Assembly: GCA_038254435.1 (NCBI GenBank)
Contig: JBBSGD010000001.1
Span: forward strand, 34,738 to 98,737
DNA length: 64,000 nucleotides
From: JBBSGD01 sp038254435
GTDB lineage: Bacteria > Actinomycetota > CADDZG01 > WHSQ01
Direction: 5' to 3'
The number at the start of each line of letters is the position of its first letter. The first letter of the stretch is position 1. The notes under the pieces are model-generated. The model was given only the letters and a program-made list of their open reading frames with translations. It made no database searches and was not told where the DNA came from. The position numbers and the translations under genes are program-made. This document shows positions 53,158 to 62,663 of this stretch, one piece after another.

Positions 53158-53303
53158 AAGAGCGGCTCCCCCGCGACCTCGAGTGAGCGCGAGCCGCAGC
53201 TCGGGCACGCGGGTGCTTCCTTCACGTGGACGGGGAAGACGTCGCCGCAGTCGAGGCACTTGAGCACCGCCACTGGACCGGGGTCGTTGCCGAGCTGAGC
53301 CAT
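53154..53303 (-). CDS. 49-residue zinc-ribbon protein
   Basis: A short gene from ATG 53303 encoding MAQLGNDPGPVAVLKCLDCG at its start, then PACPSCGSRSLEV. Two CxxC knuckles spaced 15 residues apart (CLDC and CPSC) define a rubredoxin/zinc-ribbon type fold. Its TGA overlaps the GTG of the dehydrogenase gene by 4 nt. Zinc ribbons of this size may bind nucleic acid, act as a metallochaperone or be a protein-docking module; nothing decides between these. It is divergent from the cyclopropane synthase gene with 80 nt between starts. Confidence 0.8.
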   Translation of the reverse strand: MAQLGNDPGPVAVLKCLDCGDVFPVHVKEAPACPSCGSRSLEVAGEPLL

Positions 53304-53383
53304 TACTCGAAGCTACTATTGTTTTCGTTACGTCCCTGCTTCGACCACGAGCCGACGCGGCTGCATCGGCCAGGAGGCGGCCC

Positions 53384-55489
53384 ATGGCAACCGTTGCCGA
53401 CAACCTGCGTCCTTTGATCGAGCTGCTGCTCGGGATCCGCGACATCCCCGTCCGAGTGGAGTGCTGGGACGGAAGCTCTCTCGGCGACCCGGATGGCGGC
53501 GCGGCCATCGTTGTGCGCACGCCCCGCGCGCTGACCCGCCTTCTGTACGCGCCCAACGAGCTCGGACTTGCACGCGCCTACGTGGCCGGTGACATCGACC
53601 TCGTCGGGAGTGTGTACGACGTGCTTGCGGTCAGGGATGCAGCGGCGGAGCGGGGCGAGCACTTCGTCGTGGGACAGGGACGCAGGAACCTTCGCAAGGG
53701 ACTCGTCGCCGCCCGCAGGCTCGGGGTGATCGGCCGTCCGCCCCCGCCGCCCCCCGAGGAGATGCATCCTAGAGGCCGGCTCCACTCGCGCGCGCGGGAC
53801 GCACGCGCCGTAGCCCACCATTACGACGCCGGCAACGCTTTCTATTCCCTCTTTCTGGGCTCCACGCTTACCTACTCGTGCGCGTATTTCGAGGATTCCA
53901 ACTCGAGCCTGGACGACGCCCAACGAGCCAAGTACGACCTCATCTGCCGCAAGCTGGGCCTGACCGCGGACTCACGCTTGCTCGATGTCGGCTGCGGCTG
54001 GGGCGGCATGACCATGCATGCGGCCGAGCATTACGGGGTGCGCGCCGTGGGCGTGACGCTGTCACGGGAGCAAGCGGATCTCGCGGCCAAGCGCGTCGCC
54101 GAGGCCGGGCTCTCCGATCGCGTGGAGATACGCCGGCAGGATTACAGGAACGTCACCGATGGGCCCTACCACGCGATCTCCTCAATCGGCATGTTCGAGC
54201 ACGTCGGGCTGCAGCGCGCGGCCCACTACTTCCAGGGACTGCACACGCTGCTGCGACCCGGCGGACGTCTCCTCAACCATGCAATCTCGCGACCACCGGG
54301 ACCATCGGGCTTCGACCGCAACTCGTTCATCGCGCGCTATGTGTTCCCCGATGGGGAGTTGCACGAGGTCGGAAACGTAATCTCGGCGATGCAGCAGCAC
54401 GGCTACGAGGTACGCGACGTAGAAGGGCTGCGCGAGCATTACGCGCGCACCCTGCGGGCGTGGGTGGCGAACCTCGAGAGTAATTGGGACGAGGCGGTGC
54501 GCGTCGCCGGCCAAGCGAGAGCCCGCATCTGGCGGCTGTACATGGCCGGATCGGCGGTGAACTTCGAGGCCGGGCGCACCAACGTGCACCAGGTGCTGGG
54601 TGTCAAGCTTCACCCCTCGGGTGCAAGTGACATGCCTGCCACGAGAACGAGCCTCCTCCCCCGCGAGATCCGGCCGCCTCTAACCCTACGGGGAGAAGAC
54701 CAGGCCCTTGTTCCCCGCATCGATGGTCACGGCGTCGCCGTCGACGACCTTTCCCTCGAGCAGCTTCAGCGCCAGCACATTTTCAATGTCGCGCTGCAGG
54801 AGACGCTTGAGGGGCCGGGCCCCGTAGGCGGGCTCGTAACCGGTCTCGCCGAGATAGGTGCGGGCCGCATTGGTCAACTCGAGCTTGATGTTGCGCTGCG
54901 CAAGCCTCTCTGCCAGGGAGTCGAGCTGGAGGGTGACGATGCGCATGAGGTGCTCCGGTGTAAGGCGGTGGAACACGACCACCTCGTCGACGCGATTGAG
55001 GAACTCCGGCTTGAAGTGATCGCGCACCGTCGTCATGACCTTGTCGGTTACCGACTCGTCGGTCTCGCCCTCGGCGAGTATGAACTGCGAGCCCAGGTTG
55101 CTCGTCATGATGATCACCGAGTTCTTGAAGTCCACCGTACGTCCTTGCCCGTCGGTAAGACGGCCGTCGTCGAGTATCTGAAGCAGCGTGTTGAAGACGT
55201 CGGGGTGGGCCTTTTCGATCTCGTCGAGCAGGACGACGGAGTACGGACGGCGGCGCACGGCTTCGGTGAGCTGACCACCTTCCTCGTAGCCTACGTAGCC
55301 GGGGGGAGCTCCCACCAGGCGACTGACGGTGTGCTTCTCCATGTACTCGGACATGTCGAGGCGGATCATGGCGCGCTCGTCGTCGAACAGGAACTCCGCC
55401 AGGGCGCGCGCCAACTCGGTCTTGCCCACTCCGGTCGGGCCGAGGAAGATCAACGATCCGATCGGTCTGTTGGGGTCGCCCAGTCCTGA
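53384..55489 (+). CDS. Cyclopropane-fatty-acyl-phospholipid synthase, frame extends antisense into clpB
   Basis: A SAM-dependent enzyme that methylenates unsaturated acyl chains of membrane lipids, or a mycolic-acid-type methyltransferase. Residues 1-425 carry the family pattern: [24 protein letters not shown] (Cys motif), [10 protein letters not shown] (SAM site), [10 protein letters not shown] (catalytic Glu-His), [13 protein letters not shown] and [19 protein letters not shown]. Homology ends near 54660. No stop occurs in this frame until 55489, so the last 267 codons are antisense to clpB and look non-protein-like. Stops lie close by in the other two frames (54628 and 54681). A lost stop or a sequence indel is more likely than a real fusion. 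Confidence 0.8.
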   Translation: MATVADNLRPLIELLLGIRDIPVRVECWDGSSLGDPDGGAAIVVRTPRALTRLLYAPNELGLARAYVAGDIDLVGSVYDVLAVRDAAAERGEHFVVGQGRRNLRKGLVAARRLGVIGRPPPPPPEEMHPRGRLHSRARDARAVAHHYDAGNAFYSLFLGSTLTYSCAYFEDSNSSLDDAQRAKYDLICRKLGLTADSRLLDVGCGWGGMTMHAAEHYGVRAVGVTLSREQADLAAKRVAEAGLSDRVEIRRQDYRNVTDGPYHAISSIGMFEHVGLQRAAHYFQGLHTLLRPGGRLLNHAISRPPGPSGFDRNSFIARYVFPDGELHEVGNVISAMQQHGYEVRDVEGLREHYARTLRAWVANLESNWDEAVRVAGQARARIWRLYMAGSAVNFEAGRTNVHQVLGVKLHPSGASDMPATRTSLLPREIRPPLTLRGEDQALVPRIDGHGVAVDDLSLEQLQRQHIFNVALQETLEGPGPVGGLVTGLAEIGAGRIGQLELDVALRKPLCQGVELEGDDAHEVLRCKAVEHDHLVDAIEELRLEVIAHRRHDLVGYRLVGLALGEYELRAQVARHDDHRVLEVHRTSLPVGKTAVVEYLKQRVEDVGVGLFDLVEQDDGVRTAAHGFGELTTFLVAYVAGGSSHQATDGVLLHVLGHVEADHGALVVEQELRQGARQLGLAHSGRAEEDQRSDRSVGVAQS

Positions 55490-57259
55490 GCGCGCCCGCC
55501 TGATGGCGTTGGCGACCGCCGTCACTGCCTCGTCCTGGCCCACGACGCGCTCGTGCAGTCCGTGTTCCATGGCGATTAGCTTGTCGACCTCCCCTTGGAT
55601 CAGCCTCGCAACCGGGATGCCGGTCCAGCGCGACACGACCTCGGCTATGTCCTCCTCGTCGACTTCCTCCTTGAGGAACTTGCGGTCACGCTGCAGCTCT
55701 GCGAGGCGCTCGTTGCCGTGCGCGAGATCCTTCTCGAGCTCCGTGAGGCGCCCGTAACGAAGCTCGGCCGCGCGCCCGAGATCCCCGTCTCGTTCCGCCC
55801 GCTCTGCCTCCCCGCGCACTCTTTCGATGGCGGCTTTGATGGCTCGAATGGCGTCGATGGCCTCCTTCTCCTGCCCCCAGTGAGCCTTCATTCCGTCCAT
55901 GTCCTCGTGTAGCTGCGCGAGCTCCTGCTCGATCTTGGCGAGGCGCTGCTTGGATGGCTCGTCGGTTTCCTTTTGCAGCGCGGCTCTCTCGATCTCGAGC
56001 TGCTTGGCGCGCCGGTCGAGAACGTCGATCTCCATCGGCATGGAGTCGATCTCGATGCGCAAACGCGACGCAGCCTCGTCGACGAGGTCGATGGCCTTGT
56101 CTGGGAGCCAGCGTCCGGTGACGTAGCGATCCGACAGCACGCCTGCGGCTATCAGCGCCGCATCCTGGATGCGCACCCCGTGGTGAACCTCGTAACGCTC
56201 CTTGAGGCCGCGCAAGATGGCTATTGCGTCTACCACGCTCGGCTCGCCCACCAAGACGGGCTGGAAGCGCCGCTCGAGGGCGGGGTCCTTTTCGACGTGC
56301 TTGCGGTACTCGTCGAGCGTGGTTGCCCCCACCATACGAAGCTCGCCGCGCGCGAGCATGGGCTTGATCATGTTGCCCGCGTCGACAGCTCCTTCCGCCG
56401 CTCCGGCGCCCACCACGGTGTGCAGCTCGTCGACGAAGGTGATGACCTCACCTTCGGAGTCGGAGATCTCCTCGAGCACGGCCTTGAGCCGCTCCTCGAA
56501 CTCACCCCGGTACTTGGCCCCGGCGAGCATCGCGCCGATGTCGAGCGACACTACGCGCTTGCTCTTGAGCGACTCCGGCACGTCGCCCGCCACGATCCGG
56601 TTGGCGAGCCCCTCTACGATCGCCGTCTTGCCGACCCCCGGCTCGCCGATGAGCACGGGGTTGTTCTTGGTTCTACGCGACAGCACCTGTATGACGCGCC
56701 GGATCTCCTCGTCGCGCCCGATGACCGGATCGAGCTTGCCGCGGCGGGCCGCCTCGGTCAGGTCGTGCCCGTAGCGCTCGAGCGCCTGGTGCTTGTCCTC
56801 GGGAGTCTGGTCCGTGACCCGCTGGGAGCCGCGCACCTCCTTCAGCGCGGCCAGCAGTTTCGCCCTGCCCACGCCCGCGTCTTTGAGAACGCGTGCGGCG
56901 GCATCGCTTCCGGCGAGGATCGCCAGCAGCAGATGCTCGGTCGACACGTAAGCATCGCCGAGAGCCGCGGACTCCTCCCCTGCTGCGTCCAGCGTCCGGC
57001 GCAGCGCCGGGGACGGGTAAGTCTCGTAGGTGCCGTACACGTTCGGGTAACCCTCGAGCACACCCTCGGCGGCGCTACGCACCGACCCCGGCTGCGCACC
57101 GAGCTTCTGCAGCAGGGGAAGGGTCAGGCCGTCGGCCTGGCCGAGCAGCGCGGCGAGCAGGTGGCCCGGCTCGACCTGCTGGTGGTTGCGTTGGGACGCC
57201 AGGGCTTGGGCGGCCGCCACGGCCTCCTGCGATCTGAGCGTGAGCCTGTTGATATCCAT
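54686..57259 (-). CDS. clpB: ATP-dependent chaperone ClpB
   Basis: A hexameric Hsp100 disaggregase of 857 residues working with DnaK. The N-domain has two Clp repeats ([40 protein letters not shown]). NBD1 holds Walker [16 protein letters not shown] and the Walker B block [16 protein letters not shown] coiled-coil M domain (about residues 405-525) has heptads with many Glu/Lys/Arg. NBD2 has [19 protein letters not shown] and [17 protein letters not shown] 57259 with AGGTG five bases upstream is preferred to GTG 57265. A promoter and HspR-type operator lie directly upstream. Confidence 0.96.
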   Translation of the reverse strand: MDINRLTLRSQEAVAAAQALASQRNHQQVEPGHLLAALLGQADGLTLPLLQKLGAQPGSVRSAAEGVLEGYPNVYGTYETYPSPALRRTLDAAGEESAALGDAYVSTEHLLLAILAGSDAAARVLKDAGVGRAKLLAALKEVRGSQRVTDQTPEDKHQALERYGHDLTEAARRGKLDPVIGRDEEIRRVIQVLSRRTKNNPVLIGEPGVGKTAIVEGLANRIVAGDVPESLKSKRVVSLDIGAMLAGAKYRGEFEERLKAVLEEISDSEGEVITFVDELHTVVGAGAAEGAVDAGNMIKPMLARGELRMVGATTLDEYRKHVEKDPALERRFQPVLVGEPSVVDAIAILRGLKERYEVHHGVRIQDAALIAAGVLSDRYVTGRWLPDKAIDLVDEAASRLRIEIDSMPMEIDVLDRRAKQLEIERAALQKETDEPSKQRLAKIEQELAQLHEDMDGMKAHWGQEKEAIDAIRAIKAAIERVRGEAERAERDGDLGRAAELRYGRLTELEKDLAHGNERLAELQRDRKFLKEEVDEEDIAEVVSRWTGIPVARLIQGEVDKLIAMEHGLHERVVGQDEAVTAVANAIRRARSGLGDPNRPIGSLIFLGPTGVGKTELARALAEFLFDDERAMIRLDMSEYMEKHTVSRLVGAPPGYVGYEEGGQLTEAVRRRPYSVVLLDEIEKAHPDVFNTLLQILDDGRLTDGQGRTVDFKNSVIIMTSNLGSQFILAEGETDESVTDKVMTTVRDHFKPEFLNRVDEVVVFHRLTPEHLMRIVTLQLDSLAERLAQRNIKLELTNAARTYLGETGYEPAYGARPLKRLLQRDIENVLALKLLEGKVVDGDAVTIDAGNKGLVFSP

Positions 57260-57316
57260 CCGCACACCTGCCTCTGGCCGCTAGCAGCCGCTGATGAAGA
57301 ATCTAAGTTTCCACCA

Positions 57317-57345
57317 TTATGTAACTTGAGTGCTATACCGTCAAG
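57317..57345 (-). promoter_or_regulatory. clpB promoter (-35 TTGACG, 17 nt, -10 CATAAT)
   Basis: Reading on the minus strand, TTGACG at 57345-57340 and CATAAT at 57322-57317 are separated by 17 nt, an ideal sigma-70/HrdB-type layout. The start of transcription would be near 57310, giving a leader of about 50 nt before ATG 57259. The HAIR-like operator overlaps the -35 box and spacer. Confidence 0.65.
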
Positions 57346-57350
57346 TTACA
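57322..57350. promoter_or_regulatory. HAIR-like inverted repeat (putative HspR operator)
   Basis: GTAACTTGA (57322-57330) and TCAAGTTAC (57342-57350) are perfect 9-bp inverted arms with an 11-nt centre. Within it CTTGAGT-N7-CGTCAAG agrees with the HspR consensus CTTGAGT-N7-ACTCAAG at 12 of 14 positions. HspR represses clpB in Streptomyces through such sites. No hspR gene is in this window. Confidence 0.75.
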
Positions 57351-57371
57351 GAGGATGGCACAGAGGACTTG

Positions 57372-59366
57372 CTAGCGGGCGGGCCGGTTGGGCGCCAGCT
57401 CTGCCGTCTGGCCCTGCTCGGCGTCGGCGGCGCTGGGGGCTCCGAGACCCTCGAAGTACTCGTCGAGCTCCTTGCGTCCCAGCGACTCGCGGGCCAGCAG
57501 CTGCGTTGCGAGCGCATCCAGGTCGTCGCGGTGATGGTGCAGGATGGCGCGCGCCGTGTCGCGTGCCTCCAGAAGGATCGCCTTGACCTCCCGATCGATG
57601 GCGACTTCCGTCTCGTCCGAGACGTCCTCTCCGCGGCGGAACACCGGCGATAGAAAGCGCGGTCCGCCATCGGCGATGTTGATGGGGCCGACCTTCTCGG
57701 ACATACCGAACTCCATCACCATGCGGCGAGCGATCTCGGTAGCGCGCTTGAGATCGTCTTGCGCTCCGGTGGTTGCGAATCCGAACACGATCTCTTCCGC
57801 CGAACGCCCGCCGAGGAGGACGGCGATGCGGTCCCGCAGCTCCGGCTCGGACATGAGGTAGCGCTCTTCCTCGGGGAGCTGCTGCGTGTAACCGAGCGCC
57901 CCGATGCCGCGCGGGATTATCGAGATGCGATGCACCGGATCCGCGTGCTCGACGAAGCGCGCCACGACTGCGTGCCCAAGCTCGTGGAAGGCGACGAGCT
58001 TGCGTTCGTGCTCTGTTAGAACCTGTGAGCGCCTCTCGAGTCCGGCCACCACACGGTCTATGGCCTCTTCGAGATCGTGCATCGAAACGGTCTTGTGGCT
58101 GCGCCGGGCCGCCAGCAACGCTCCTTCGTTGATCACGTTGGCGAGCTGCGCTCCGGAGAAGCCCGGCGTTCTGCGCGCCAGCACCTTGAGGTCGGAGTCG
58201 GGATCGAGCGGAACGTCACGCGCGTGAATCGCGAGGATCTCCTCGCGACCCCTGATGTCGGGGAGGTTCACCTGGATCTGGCGATCGAATCGCCCCGGGC
58301 GCAGCAGCGCCTGGTCGAGCACCTCGGGGCGATTGGACGCCGCCACGATGATGACTCCGCTGTTGGGCTCGAACCCGTCCATCTCGGTGAGGAGCTGCTG
58401 GAGGGTCTGCTCCTGCTCCTGGTGCGAGCCCATCTGGGGGCCCCCCGCGCCGGAGCGTGCCTGTCCCACCGAGTCGATCTCGTCGATGAAGACGATGGCA
58501 GGCGCCCGCTCGCGAGCTTGCTTGAACAGGTCCCTGACACGGGCCGCGCCCAGCCCGACGAAGAGCTCGATGAACTCGGACGCGGAGATGTAGAAGAACG
58601 GCACTTCCGCCTCGCCTGCGATGGCGCGCGCGAGCAAGGTCTTGCCGGTTCCCGGGGGCCCGACGAGCAACACGCCCTTGGGTATCTTGGCTCCGACCGC
58701 AGTGAACTTCTGCGCGTTCTTGAGGTATTCGACGAGCTCGACGAGCTCCGCCTCGACCTCGTCCACACCTGCGACGTCGGCAAAGGTTGTCTTCATGTCG
58801 GTGCGGTCGTAGAGCTTTGCCTTGTTGCGCCCGAACGACAGGGCACCCCCCGCCCCTCCTCCGCCCATCTGGTTGCGCAGTCGGCGCATGAACAGGTAGT
58901 AGAGACCGCCGATGAGCACAATGGGAAGGATCCAATAGAGAAAGAAGCCGCCCAGGACGCTCGGCTGTGAGGCGGTCACCTTGGCACCGGAAGCTGCGAG
59001 CTGTTTGGCGATCCCGTTCGTCTGGTAGTTGACCGGCAACGTCGTCGTGAACTGTTGCGGTTCCCCCGAACCCACCTTGTAGGTGCCGCTGATGGACGTG
59101 CTCCCGATATCCGCCTCGACGATCTGGTTCTTCTTTATGTGCTGGATGAACTGGTCGTAGTCGAGCTGGGTGCTGGAGCCGAACAGCGAGCCTTCGAAGA
59201 AGAAGAGCAGCACCGCCGCCAGGAGCAAATATCCCCCCAGCACCCAGCGCTGGCGTGGATCTTGCGGAAGGCCTGGGCGTCGCTGGCTCCCGGGATCGGG
59301 GGGCGGGCTGCCCTGCTTGCGCGGCTGGGTCTTGGGCTTTGGCTTGGGCTTCAAACGATCGACCAT
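57372..59366 (-). CDS. ftsH: ATP-dependent zinc metalloprotease FtsH
   Basis: A membrane-anchored AAA+ protease of 664 residues that degrades unstable membrane and regulatory proteins. Two helices (about residues 42-60 and 134-158) flank the periplasmic domain. The AAA module has [12 protein letters not shown], Walker [14 protein letters not shown], Walker [12 protein letters not shown] and [21 protein letters not shown]. The zinc site is [12 protein letters not shown], with Leu in place of the usual Ala of HEAGH. The third ligand Asp is in [13 protein letters not shown]. The 40-residue N-terminal extension is basic and Pro-rich. It lies upstream of clpB on the same strand but is separated from it by the clpB promoter. 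Confidence 0.95.
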   Translation of the reverse strand: MVDRLKPKPKPKTQPRKQGSPPPDPGSQRRPGLPQDPRQRWVLGGYLLLAAVLLFFFEGSLFGSSTQLDYDQFIQHIKKNQIVEADIGSTSISGTYKVGSGEPQQFTTTLPVNYQTNGIAKQLAASGAKVTASQPSVLGGFFLYWILPIVLIGGLYYLFMRRLRNQMGGGGAGGALSFGRNKAKLYDRTDMKTTFADVAGVDEVEAELVELVEYLKNAQKFTAVGAKIPKGVLLVGPPGTGKTLLARAIAGEAEVPFFYISASEFIELFVGLGAARVRDLFKQARERAPAIVFIDEIDSVGQARSGAGGPQMGSHQEQEQTLQQLLTEMDGFEPNSGVIIVAASNRPEVLDQALLRPGRFDRQIQVNLPDIRGREEILAIHARDVPLDPDSDLKVLARRTPGFSGAQLANVINEGALLAARRSHKTVSMHDLEEAIDRVVAGLERRSQVLTEHERKLVAFHELGHAVVARFVEHADPVHRISIIPRGIGALGYTQQLPEEERYLMSEPELRDRIAVLLGGRSAEEIVFGFATTGAQDDLKRATEIARRMVMEFGMSEKVGPINIADGGPRFLSPVFRRGEDVSDETEVAIDREVKAILLEARDTARAILHHHRDDLDALATQLLARESLGRKELDEYFEGLGAPSAADAEQGQTAELAPNRPAR

Positions 59367-59451
59367 GGGACGCAGAGCCTACCCTTCTGGTCTTGCGTGC
59401 GGCCACGTCGGGACTTCGCGACGCCGCCCATTTTGAGCCCGCCTGCCCCGG

Positions 59452-60303
59452 CTAGGACACCGGCGCGAGTGACGCTTTGCCTTCCGCCGGCCCCGCCTCG
59501 TCACCGGCATCCCAACGCCGGCGCCGTACTTTGGTGCGCACCAGTATCCAGATCCCAACGGGTACGAGCACCGCGCACATGTACTGCGCGCCGGTCAGGC
59601 CAAAGACCGTGTGATCGTAAGCGCGCAAGAAGTCGGTGCCAAAGCGCGCCACCCCGTACCACAGGGCAAAGATACCGATTCCGACTCCCGGAGTCACAAC
59701 AGGCTTGCGCTTGTAGAGCACCCACCACAACAGCACGCCCAGAAAGAGCAAGTGTATGAGCTCGTAGAGCGCCGTGTTGTGGATCGTCTGACCGACTGCC
59801 ACCGGTTCACGAGTGTCGCCTCCGAGATAGTGCACGCCGAGAAAGAAGGTGGTCGTTTTGCCGAAGTGCTCCCCCACCGCATAGCAACCGATGCGGCCGA
59901 CGGCGAGCCCGAAGGTCAAACCGAGCGCCAGCACATCCCCCATCTGCCACTTGACGCGGCTGCTCCAGCGCCGGAAGGTAGGAAGGGCCACGAGGACAGC
60001 CAGGATGAAGCCACCGGAGAACTGCAGCCCGCCCTTCCACACGGCGATGACGTCGAGCGGCGAATCAATCGACGAGGTATGCGTCAGGACCCACGTGAGA
60101 CGCGCCCCGACCACACCCGCTATCACGAGCCGCGTGGCCAGCGACACCACCTCGTCTTTTGACACTCCGAAACGTTGCGCGTAGTGGGCCGCAAGCCACG
60201 TGCCGGTCAGGATGCCGAGAGCGACCATGAGGCCAAAGGTCCGTATCGCTACCGGTCCGAGATGGATCAGGGGAAAGGTGTGATATGGGATCGAGGCAAG
60301 CAC
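59452..60303 (-). CDS. Prolipoprotein diacylglyceryl transferase family protein (variant subfamily)
   Basis: A polytopic membrane protein of 283 residues with the Lgt layout: FGLMVALGILTGTWLAAHYA, ARLTWVLTH, WKGGLQFSGGFI, GRIGCYAVGEHFGKTT and the C-terminal GIGIFALWYGVARFGTDFLR. Lgt normally has GGLxxHGG, whose His is essential in E. coli, and GRIGNFxNxExxG. Here those read GGLQFSGG and GRIGCYAVGEHFG, as in a widespread Lgt-like subfamily with uncertain activity. Lipoproteins in this window need an Lgt, so a classical copy may exist elsewhere. Confidence 0.75.
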   Translation of the reverse strand: MLASIPYHTFPLIHLGPVAIRTFGLMVALGILTGTWLAAHYAQRFGVSKDEVVSLATRLVIAGVVGARLTWVLTHTSSIDSPLDVIAVWKGGLQFSGGFILAVLVALPTFRRWSSRVKWQMGDVLALGLTFGLAVGRIGCYAVGEHFGKTTTFFLGVHYLGGDTREPVAVGQTIHNTALYELIHLLFLGVLLWWVLYKRKPVVTPGVGIGIFALWYGVARFGTDFLRAYDHTVFGLTGAQYMCAVLVPVGIWILVRTKVRRRRWDAGDEAGPAEGKASLAPVS

Positions 60304-60381
60304 GCGCCCATGCTACGGCGTCGCGGTTGTTTCGCGAGGCGCTTCAGCTCTTCCACAAACGCCTCTGGGGATCGCAGTCTG

Positions 60382-60861
60382 ATGTCCACCTATGCTTGGG
60401 CCATGGCTGCGGGCAATCTGGCTGAGCTTCCCGGCTGGGCTCTCGCACTGTTGCGCGAAGAACGCGTGGCCCATCTCGGTCTGCTCGACTATCACAACCA
60501 GCCGCGCGTCCTGCCCGTGACCTTTGCGCTCGCCGGAAAACAACTCTACAGCGCGGTGGACCAAAAGCCCAAGCGCGTGCCCGGCCAAGAGCTCGCCCGC
60601 ATCCGCTACTTACGCAATCATTCCTCGGTCGCGTTGACCGTGGACCACTACAACGAGGACTGGAGCAGGCTCGCGTGGGTTCAGGTCCTCGGCGCGGTGC
60701 AAGTGTTCGACGATCCTTCGGAGCACCCGCGAGCAGTGGCCGCCCTGCACGCCAAGTACCCGCCCTACCGGCGTCTCCACTTAGACGGACCGCTGCTTCA
60801 ACTGACCCCGCGGCGAGCCCTGTGCTGGCGCGCGGATGCCGCCCGAACGCAGGATCCCTAG
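60382..60861 (+). CDS. PPOX-class F420-dependent oxidoreductase (TIGR03668-like)
   Basis: A flavin/F420-binding split-barrel protein of 159 residues. LLREERVAHLGLLDYHNQPRVLPVTFAL is the typical N-terminal strand pair. LYSAVDQKPKRVPGQELARIRYLRNHSSVALTVDHYNEDWSRLAWVQVLG and KYPPYRRLHL fit the TIGR03668 pattern found in F420-producing actinobacteria. The reaction is unknown. ATG 60382 or the later ATG 60403 could be the start. It diverges from the lgt-like gene. Confidence 0.8.
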   Translation: MSTYAWAMAAGNLAELPGWALALLREERVAHLGLLDYHNQPRVLPVTFALAGKQLYSAVDQKPKRVPGQELARIRYLRNHSSVALTVDHYNEDWSRLAWVQVLGAVQVFDDPSEHPRAVAALHAKYPPYRRLHLDGPLLQLTPRRALCWRADAARTQDP

Positions 60862-60894
60862 AATCGCTGCCGCCTGCCTGACCTTGGAAGGCCC

Positions 60895-60914
60895 CGAGGC
60901 GCCGGCCGGCCTCG
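60895..60914. terminator. Possible terminator hairpin after the F420-type oxidoreductase
   Basis: CGAGGC (60895-60900) pairs with GCCTCG (60909-60914) around an 8-nt GC-rich loop, 34 nt after the stop at 60861. There is no T-tract. It sits between the oxidoreductase and the S33 peptidase start at 60951. Confidence 0.3.
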
Positions 60915-60950
60915 TAACCTGACCGCCACGGAAGCTGCCAGAATCCTCCT

Positions 60951-62183
60951 GTGCCCGCAACCCATCGTTTTCCCGGCCTAGTTCAGGTTGAGCACGAGAT
61001 CGATGTGCCGCTCGACCACGAGCAGACAGACGGCGAGCGCATCACCGTCTTCGCGCGCGAAGTGGCGGACCCGAGCGGGCGGGAGCGCCCCTTCCTCTTG
61101 TTCCTGCAGGGTGGACCGGGCCACGAGGCAGCGCGCCCGACACGACATCCGAGCGCGCCGGGATGGCTCGACCGCGCGCTCCAGGATTTTCGCATTCTCA
61201 TGCTGGATCAGCGCGGCACCGGCCGCTCGACCCCGGTGGGCTCGCTCTCGAACCGCACGCCGCAAGAGCAGGCGGAGTACCTCACGCACTTCCGCGCCGA
61301 CTCGATCGTGCGCGATGCCGAGTGGGTTCGCAACACCCTGGGCGTACAGCGCTGGAGCGTCCTGGGGCAGAGCTTCGGGGGCTTCTGCGTCGTTACCTAC
61401 CTGTCACTCGCCCCCGAGGGCTTGCGCGAGGCGTTCGTAACGGGCGGGCTTCCTCCCCTCGGACGCCACGTTGATGAGGTTTACACGGCCACCTATCGAC
61501 GTGTGCTCGACCGCAACCGCCGCTACTACGAGCGCTACCCGGCCGACCGCGCCCGGGTGCACGAGATTCTGGAGCGCCTCGCCGCGGAGAACCTGCGCCT
61601 GCCGTCGGGGGACCGGCTCACTGCTCGCCGGTTCCGTCAGCTCGGGAATCTCCTCGGCATGAGCGACGGCGCGGAGCACCTCCACTACATCGTCGAGCTC
61701 CCGCCCGACTCGCCCGCCTTTCTGCACGACGTGGAGACGGCCATGAGCTTCGCCCGCAACCCCCTCTACGCGCTGGTGCACGAGGCCTGCTACGCCGACG
61801 GCTGTGCGACACGATGGTCGGCCGAGCGCCTATTGCCGTCCGAATACGAATCCGGAGAGCTCTTCACCGGCGAACACGTCTACTCGTGGATGTTCGAGGA
61901 CTACGGGGCGCTTGCCCCCCTGCGCGATACGGCTGAGATCCTCGCGCAACGCGAGTGGCCCCGCCTCTACGACCCCGAGCGCCTGCGCCGCAACGACGTG
62001 CCGGCGGCGGCCGCCGTCTACGCCGAAGACATGTACGTGGAGCGCGCCTTCTCCGAGGAGACGGCTGCGCACATCCGGGGACTACGCACCTGGATCACCA
62101 ACGAGTACGAGCACAATGGCTTGCGCGCCGACGGCGGGCGCATCCTCGATCGCCTGATCAACCTCGCGCGCGGGCAGGCCTGA
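60951..62183 (+). CDS. Alpha/beta-hydrolase, peptidase S33 (proline iminopeptidase-like)
   Basis: A serine hydrolase of 410 residues resembling prolyl aminopeptidases. FLLFLQGGPGHEA is the oxyanion HGGPG-type motif, LMLDQRGTGRSTP follows, and the nucleophile elbow is VLGQSFGGFCVV (GxSxG). The C-terminal part has NDVPAAAAVYAEDMYVERAFSEETA, carrying the likely acid, and RTWITNEYEHNGLRADG, carrying the His. Start GTG 60951 with no strong Shine-Dalgarno. The peptide substrate is unproven. Confidence 0.87.
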   Translation: MPATHRFPGLVQVEHEIDVPLDHEQTDGERITVFAREVADPSGRERPFLLFLQGGPGHEAARPTRHPSAPGWLDRALQDFRILMLDQRGTGRSTPVGSLSNRTPQEQAEYLTHFRADSIVRDAEWVRNTLGVQRWSVLGQSFGGFCVVTYLSLAPEGLREAFVTGGLPPLGRHVDEVYTATYRRVLDRNRRYYERYPADRARVHEILERLAAENLRLPSGDRLTARRFRQLGNLLGMSDGAEHLHYIVELPPDSPAFLHDVETAMSFARNPLYALVHEACYADGCATRWSAERLLPSEYESGELFTGEHVYSWMFEDYGALAPLRDTAEILAQREWPRLYDPERLRRNDVPAAAAVYAEDMYVERAFSEETAAHIRGLRTWITNEYEHNGLRADGGRILDRLINLARGQA

Positions 62184-62201
62184 CGCGCTTCGAGTGCGGG
62201 C

Positions 62202-62417
62202 TCAGGGTTCCGTGTGGCCGTCGAAGTGGCCCTCGTCTTCCGAGGGCTCGTCGGGATCGAGGACCGGCTTGGTAGGTTCGTCGATCGACGATTCGCCGGG
62301 CCCGCCGGCGCCGGGATCCTCTTTTAGACCGGGCTGAGGCAAGTCGGTGTCTGTGCCCTCGGAGGGCTCTTGATCGGGGCCCTTCTCTGAATCGAGGCCT
62401 TTCTCTGAATCTGTCAT
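62202..62417 (-). CDS. Small acidic, disordered protein
   Basis: A 71-residue protein rich in Asp, Glu, Pro and Gly with no hydrophobic core. The start ATG 62417 follows GGAAGGAG at ideal spacing, which supports real translation. The repeated DSEKG (twice at the N-terminus) comes from a 21-nt near-duplication. No family is recognised. It converges on the S33 peptidase with 18 nt between stops. Confidence 0.55.
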   Translation of the reverse strand: MTDSEKGLDSEKGPDQEPSEGTDTDLPQPGLKEDPGAGGPGESSIDEPTKPVLDPDEPSEDEGHFDGHTEP

Positions 62418-62663
62418 GTCACGCTCCTTCCCGGGCGGCACGCGCTCAAACTGCGCAAGATCCGCCGGCGCGAGCTCCCCTCCCACTTCGCTGACTGAAC
62501 TCAATCACCCTGCCTCCGGATGTTCGCAAGGGTTGCATGCTATTCTTGAGTGAGAATGGCGACGTGCCGTTCAGGAGATTTGCTTCCGGTTCCTCCAGTG
62601 GGCGACTCGGTTGACGAATCTCGCCCACGTCCAAATGCAGCCCCGCTGCAAGGAGTTGAACCG

